From the NCBI RefSeq assembly GCF_025137375.1, contig NZ_CP073720.1:7650501-7714500 (forward strand): a stretch of DNA of 64,000 nucleotides, read 5' to 3'. Every line of letters begins with the position of its first letter. Positions within the stretch are counted from its first letter, which is position 1. This stretch comes from Dactylosporangium fulvum. Lineage in GTDB: Bacteria; Actinomycetota; Actinomycetes; Mycobacteriales; Micromonosporaceae. The notes beneath the pieces were generated by a model that ran no database searches, was not told the DNA's origin, and saw only the letters and a list, made by a program, of their open reading frames with translations. Below are positions 60,940-64,000 of this stretch, piece after piece. The position numbers were made by a program, and so were the translations under genes.

Positions 60940-61226
60940 GCACTCACCGTGTGGAGGTCTGTAGACGTATTGGGTACTGCCTGCATCCACGACCCGGACA
61001 ACGTCACCGCCTCACGCAAGTTGTCGGTGCAGTGCGCGCAAATGACACCGATCCTGCTGCCGGGCCTTTGCTGGTGGCGGCCGGTGTCGACGCGTGCGCA
61101 ATACATCGCTTCCACGCCAAGCCGCTCCTGACACTCCCGCAAGCCATCCGGGCCACAATCGCGCGCCCTTACCAGGTCGTACAAGCCGAGGTCCACAGCG
61201 GACAGTTTCGCGACGAACTCCACCAT
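60936..61226 (-). CDS. Small Cys-rich protein coupled to lysR
   Basis: 96-residue frame starting MVEFVAKLSAVDLGLYDLVR. It has cysteines in DCGPDGLRECQERLG, MYCARV and IGVICAHCTDNLRE, which could bind zinc or a thiol reagent. Its stop overlaps the LysR start by ATGA, arguing for real translation, but I do not recognise a family and the ribosome binding site is weak. It may be an accessory sensor or a chance frame. Confidence 0.45.
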   Translation of the reverse strand: MVEFVAKLSAVDLGLYDLVRARDCGPDGLRECQERLGVEAMYCARVDTGRHQQRPGSRIGVICAHCTDNLREAVTLSGSWMQAVPNTSTDLHTVSA

Positions 61227-61306
61227 GCCGTGCTTCAAATCCGCTCGCCCGTACGTCCAGTGGTTAATGACCGCGGACTGCGCTTGGCCGTCCTGTCGCG
61301 GGACGG

Positions 61307-62053
61307 TCAGTTTCGGTAGTGCGTGCTCCCGAGGTCAGCCGAGATCGCTTGGGCGGCTTCGCAGACGAGCGGCGTCAGCACCTTAACGACCTCACCCGTC
61401 ATGCGGAACACAGGGCCTGTGACGACGAGCGCCGCCGATAGCCGATCGTCACCGCCGAACACGGGAGCCGCCACCGACGTTGACTGCAGACTCACCTCGT
61501 TCTCCGACACGGCGTAGCCCTGTCGATGAATCTTGGCTAGCTCCGCTTGCAGTTGATCCGTATCGAGAATGGTGCGATCGGTTAGCGGCGTCAGGGTGAG
61601 GCTCCGCACCAACTCACCGCGGAATTCTTCCTGCTCGAAGGCAAGCAGTACCTTTGCGGCTGCGCCGGCGTGCAGCGGCAGCCGCTCTCCGATAGAGAAA
61701 CCGGACCGGATCGTCGCCTTGCTCTCGTTCGAGGCGATTACCACGCGCTCGAGCCCTTCACGTACCTGCAAGCCGACGGTCTCGCCGGACCGCTCTTGCA
61801 AGTCAGCCATGATCGGCGCGGAGACAGTGCGGACATCCAGCCCCTCCAGGTACGCCTGACCCAACCGAGCAGCACCGGCGCCAAGTCGATACTGGCCGCT
61901 GGTCTCGTCCTGCACCAGCAGGCGTGCGTCAGCGAGGTCGAGGATGAGCCGCGCCACCGTGCTCTTCGGCAGGGTCAGGCTCCGTGCGATGTCCCGGACG
62001 CCGTGCAACCGTCCGTCTCCGAACGCCAGCAGAATCCGGACCGTCTTGTCCAT
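61307..62053 (-). CDS. IclR-family transcriptional regulator
   Basis: 248 residues: winged helix-turn-helix (about 1-60, GVRDIARSLTLPKSTVARLILDLADARLL), then an IclR effector domain (ERSGETVGLQVREGLERVVI, GERLPLHAGAAAKVLLAF, GYAVSENEVSLQSTSVAAPV, FRMTGEVVKVLTPLVCEAA). ATG 62053 is the start. IclR proteins often control catabolic genes for aromatic or ureide compounds. The cyclic amidohydrolase gene upstream on the same strand is a natural target. Confidence 0.92.
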   Translation of the reverse strand: MDKTVRILLAFGDGRLHGVRDIARSLTLPKSTVARLILDLADARLLVQDETSGQYRLGAGAARLGQAYLEGLDVRTVSAPIMADLQERSGETVGLQVREGLERVVIASNESKATIRSGFSIGERLPLHAGAAAKVLLAFEQEEFRGELVRSLTLTPLTDRTILDTDQLQAELAKIHRQGYAVSENEVSLQSTSVAAPVFGGDDRLSAALVVTGPVFRMTGEVVKVLTPLVCEAAQAISADLGSTHYRN

Positions 62054-62101
62054 CCGGGCTCCACTCCTCTCAATCCTCGTCAGCTAGCGGCCGAGCGAAT
62101 A

Positions 62102-62113
62102 TACCGGCCGGTA
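62102..62113. promoter_or_regulatory. TACCGGCCGGTA palindrome upstream of iclR
   Basis: Perfect 12-bp palindrome 48 bases before the IclR start, followed by an AAACGTTT palindrome at 62142-62149. A plausible autoregulatory site. Confidence 0.4.
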
Positions 62114-62532
62114 GGGCTAATGCCTGCCCAGCCCTGCAGTCAAACGTTTATGGAACGGCACAACATTGGCACGTCACGAGATTGGCGGACTGAAGCGGAA
62201 TCAAGGACCGAATGGTCCTCTGCCGGCCTGCCTTATGCCACGATTCGTCACCCGAGCGCGCTTGCGAAGCCTCGGAACCTTCGGCTCGCGTCGCACCAGC
62301 AGCGAGCCGATCCGCCCGGTCATCGCGCCCCGGTGGTCAGGCGCGGGTGTTGGTCTACAAAGGCTCGGCCACCCAGCTCTCGCGGGATGCTGCTCAAACA
62401 CGTCTTAGCCGGGACGCCATAGAGCGCGGTGAGCCATCTCATCGACGGCTATAGCTCCGCCGAGCATGACCGCACGTGGCGCATCGATGCCAAAGTATAA
62501 CAGGACAAGCCTGTAGGTAACCGGCCGGGCAA
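62114..62532. other. Gap between the cyclic amidohydrolase and iclR
   Basis: Apart from AAACGTTT (62142-62149) I see no gene, RNA or repeat I can name. Short arginine-rich frames on both strands do not resemble proteins I know. Confidence 0.45.
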
Positions 62533-63906
62533 TCATTCCGCGCGGATCCACTTCCCGTGATCGGGACTGCCGACCAGCTCGCCCCCGGCGACGACGGGGA
62601 CGCCGCGCACCAGCGTTGTCATCGCCCGGCCTCGCAGGTCCACGCCCTGCAGGTACACGGCGTTCTTACTGCCCGAGGCGTGGTAGTCAGCGGAGAGGCT
62701 GAAGGGTGCGGGGGCGTCCGGGGCCACTACGACGAGGTCGGCGTCATAGCCGACGGCGATGTCGCCCTTGCCTTTTAGCCCGAATCGCCGGGCCGGCGCG
62801 GACGTCAGGCAGGCAACGGCCTGGCGCATCGGGATACCCCCCGCCGTGACCAGGTGCATTAGCGTGGGCAGCAGGAACTCTATGCCCGGAAGGCCGGGCA
62901 GCGCGTGCTGGGGGTCGTCGGAGTGCTTCGCGATCTCGTCGGGGGTGTACGAGCAGTGGTCGCTTGCGATGATGTCGATCCGACCGTCCCGGACCGCCCG
63001 AACGAGCGCCTCGCGAGTGTCCGCTGGCCGCAAAGGGGGATTGCACTTGGCGTGCGAGCCGAATCGATCCAGCGTGCGGTCGTCGAGCGTCAGGTAGTGC
63101 CCGCAGGTCTCGATGCTGAGATCAACGCCGATGTCCCTTGCGGCGCAGGCAATATCAACAGCATGGTTAGTCGAGACATGCACCAGATGGATACGAGAGC
63201 GCGTCTCGAGGGCCAGGGCCGTCACTGCGGCGACCGCGCTCTGCTCCACCACCGGCGGTCGCGAGTTGCGGTGGCGCACGCCGAACGGCGCGCTCGCGTC
63301 GTCCTTGCTCGCGAAGTACTCGAGTAGGCTGTCGTCCTCGCAGTGCAGCGCATGCACCCGACCGGTCGCGGCGACCGCTTGCAACGTGCATAGCAGGTCT
63401 GGCTGGTTGACAGCCCATAGACCTTCGAACGCCGCAGCCCTGGCAGCCGTCGGGCTGTGCGTGAACGTCTTGAAGGCGACGGCACCCGCAGATGCACAGC
63501 CAGCCACGTCGTCGAGGGAGCCTCGCCCGGCGCCAGCGTAGAGGCCGAAGTCCACGAACGAGCGGCCGGTGAGGTGCCGCCCTCGCTTCTCGATCCGCTC
63601 AGCAGTGGTTACGGGCACGTCAGACGTCGGCATCTCGAGGACCGTCGTCACGCCGTTTGACGCCGCCGCTGCCGTGCCCGTCGGGAACGACTCACGCTCT
63701 GGGGACCCGGGATCCCGAAAGTGCACATGGCAGTCGATGAGTCCAGGTAGCACGAGCATGCCCGAGGCGTCGATGACGTGGTCTCCTGCCTCGGCCGGCA
63801 GATGCGGTGCGACCGCTGCGATCCGGCCATCCTCAATGCGGATGTCCAGCCTGCCTTCCGCAGAGGCGCTGCAGACCTGACCCGCCCGTACAACCGTTGC
63901 TGCCAC
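62533..63906 (-). CDS. Dihydroorotase/allantoinase-type cyclic amidohydrolase
   Basis: 457-residue metal-dependent cyclic amidohydrolase. Metal ligands: HxH in GLIDCHVHFRDPG (about 52-64), the candidate carbamylated Lys in AFKTFTHS (about 142), His in RVHALHCEDDS and RIHLVHVSTNHA, Asp in IIASDHCSYTP (about 311). The ending KGDIAVGYDADLVVVAPDAP is typical. It opens a cyclic ureide such as allantoin, dihydroorotate or a hydantoin. The sequence alone does not choose. GTG 63906 has AAGGAG upstream and fits the family. The longer frame adds 24 residues of leader. Its promoter lies near the window's end. Confidence 0.88.
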   Translation of the reverse strand: MAATVVRAGQVCSASAEGRLDIRIEDGRIAAVAPHLPAEAGDHVIDASGMLVLPGLIDCHVHFRDPGSPERESFPTGTAAAASNGVTTVLEMPTSDVPVTTAERIEKRGRHLTGRSFVDFGLYAGAGRGSLDDVAGCASAGAVAFKTFTHSPTAARAAAFEGLWAVNQPDLLCTLQAVAATGRVHALHCEDDSLLEYFASKDDASAPFGVRHRNSRPPVVEQSAVAAVTALALETRSRIHLVHVSTNHAVDIACAARDIGVDLSIETCGHYLTLDDRTLDRFGSHAKCNPPLRPADTREALVRAVRDGRIDIIASDHCSYTPDEIAKHSDDPQHALPGLPGIEFLLPTLMHLVTAGGIPMRQAVACLTSAPARRFGLKGKGDIAVGYDADLVVVAPDAPAPFSLSADYHASGSKNAVYLQGVDLRGRAMTTLVRGVPVVAGGELVGSPDHGKWIRAE

Positions 63907-64000
63907 TCCTGCTCCTTTGCGTGTGTTCACTATTGGGACTGGGGAAGGTTTCTGTCGAGTCGCCCTGCAGCCCGGCAACGTAAGCTCGTGCCGAACCTCT

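Overview
This is a 64 kb stretch of high-GC DNA with GTG/TTG starts, purine-rich ribosome binding sites, ATGA/GTGA stop-start overlaps, many TerD paralogues and fused Liv transporter genes. This points to a filamentous actinomycete chromosome, most like Micromonosporaceae (Actinoplanes, Dactylosporangium and relatives). That assignment is inferred from gene content, not from a marker gene. I recognise no rRNA, tRNA or CRISPR array.

Layout. (1) 0.1-5.2 kb (+): the end of a branched-chain-amino-acid-type ABC importer operon (livH, a livM-livG fusion, livF), then a xylose operon in which xylA has shrunk to 52 codons while xylB is intact. (2) 5.3-22.8 kb: a tellurite-resistance/Ter stress island of two divergent operons around 18.95-19.13 kb. 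The minus-strand operon carries TerD, a DUF475/TerC-type membrane protein, a TerA-like protein, another TerD, a four-enzyme module (C-C bond lyase, two phosphoribosyltransferases, HAD phosphatase) of the kind proposed to make a nucleoside-like metabolite, three multidomain TerD fusions (TerD-TerD, TerD-FtsK-like ATPase, TerD-AIM24) and two AIM24 proteins. The plus-strand operon carries TerD, TelA, a small protein, a diverged TerD and a TerA-like protein. (3) 22.8-31.8 kb: a decayed patchwork. SUKH, TetR with a small membrane protein, a secreted GH18 chitinase, DinB and cupin genes sit among fragments of nitrilase, phosphatase, ISL3, group II intron, P-loop kinase, ferredoxin and isochorismatase genes. 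(4) 31.8-56.1 kb: a catabolic island. A 1162-residue indolepyruvate ferredoxin oxidoreductase-type protein is followed by a minus-strand run of about 12 kb (solute-binding lipoprotein, SDR, LivH-LivM-LivG triple fusion, LivF, amidohydrolase, ATP-dependent hydantoinase subunits A and B, SDR). Around it lie an isochorismatase-type amidase, four luciferase-like flavin monooxygenases (one a close RutA match), a flavin reductase and an FMN reductase. (5) 56.2-64 kb: DUF3224, AraC, an ORF-deleted group II intron, IS fragments, a YeiH-type exporter, LysR, IclR and a dihydroorotase/allantoinase-type cyclic amidohydrolase.

How the parts may work together. In region 4 a high-affinity importer would bring in a small polar compound. 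RutA-type flavin monooxygenases fed by the flavin reductases, an ATP-driven hydantoinase and an N-carbamoyl amidase are the enzymes expected for opening and trimming an N-heterocycle such as a pyrimidine or hydantoin. Variants of one palindrome, CCGTATACGG, lie in front of four transcription units of this island. A truncated GntR DNA-binding domain at about 52.9 kb may be the remains of its local regulator. The substrate is not determined by the sequence.

The best candidates for something new are the CCGTATACGG-marked heterocycle regulon with its broken GntR gene, and the Ter island with its fusion proteins and no visible ATP-grasp enzyme. The exact in-frame collapse of xylA and the pair of group II intron relics are also notable.
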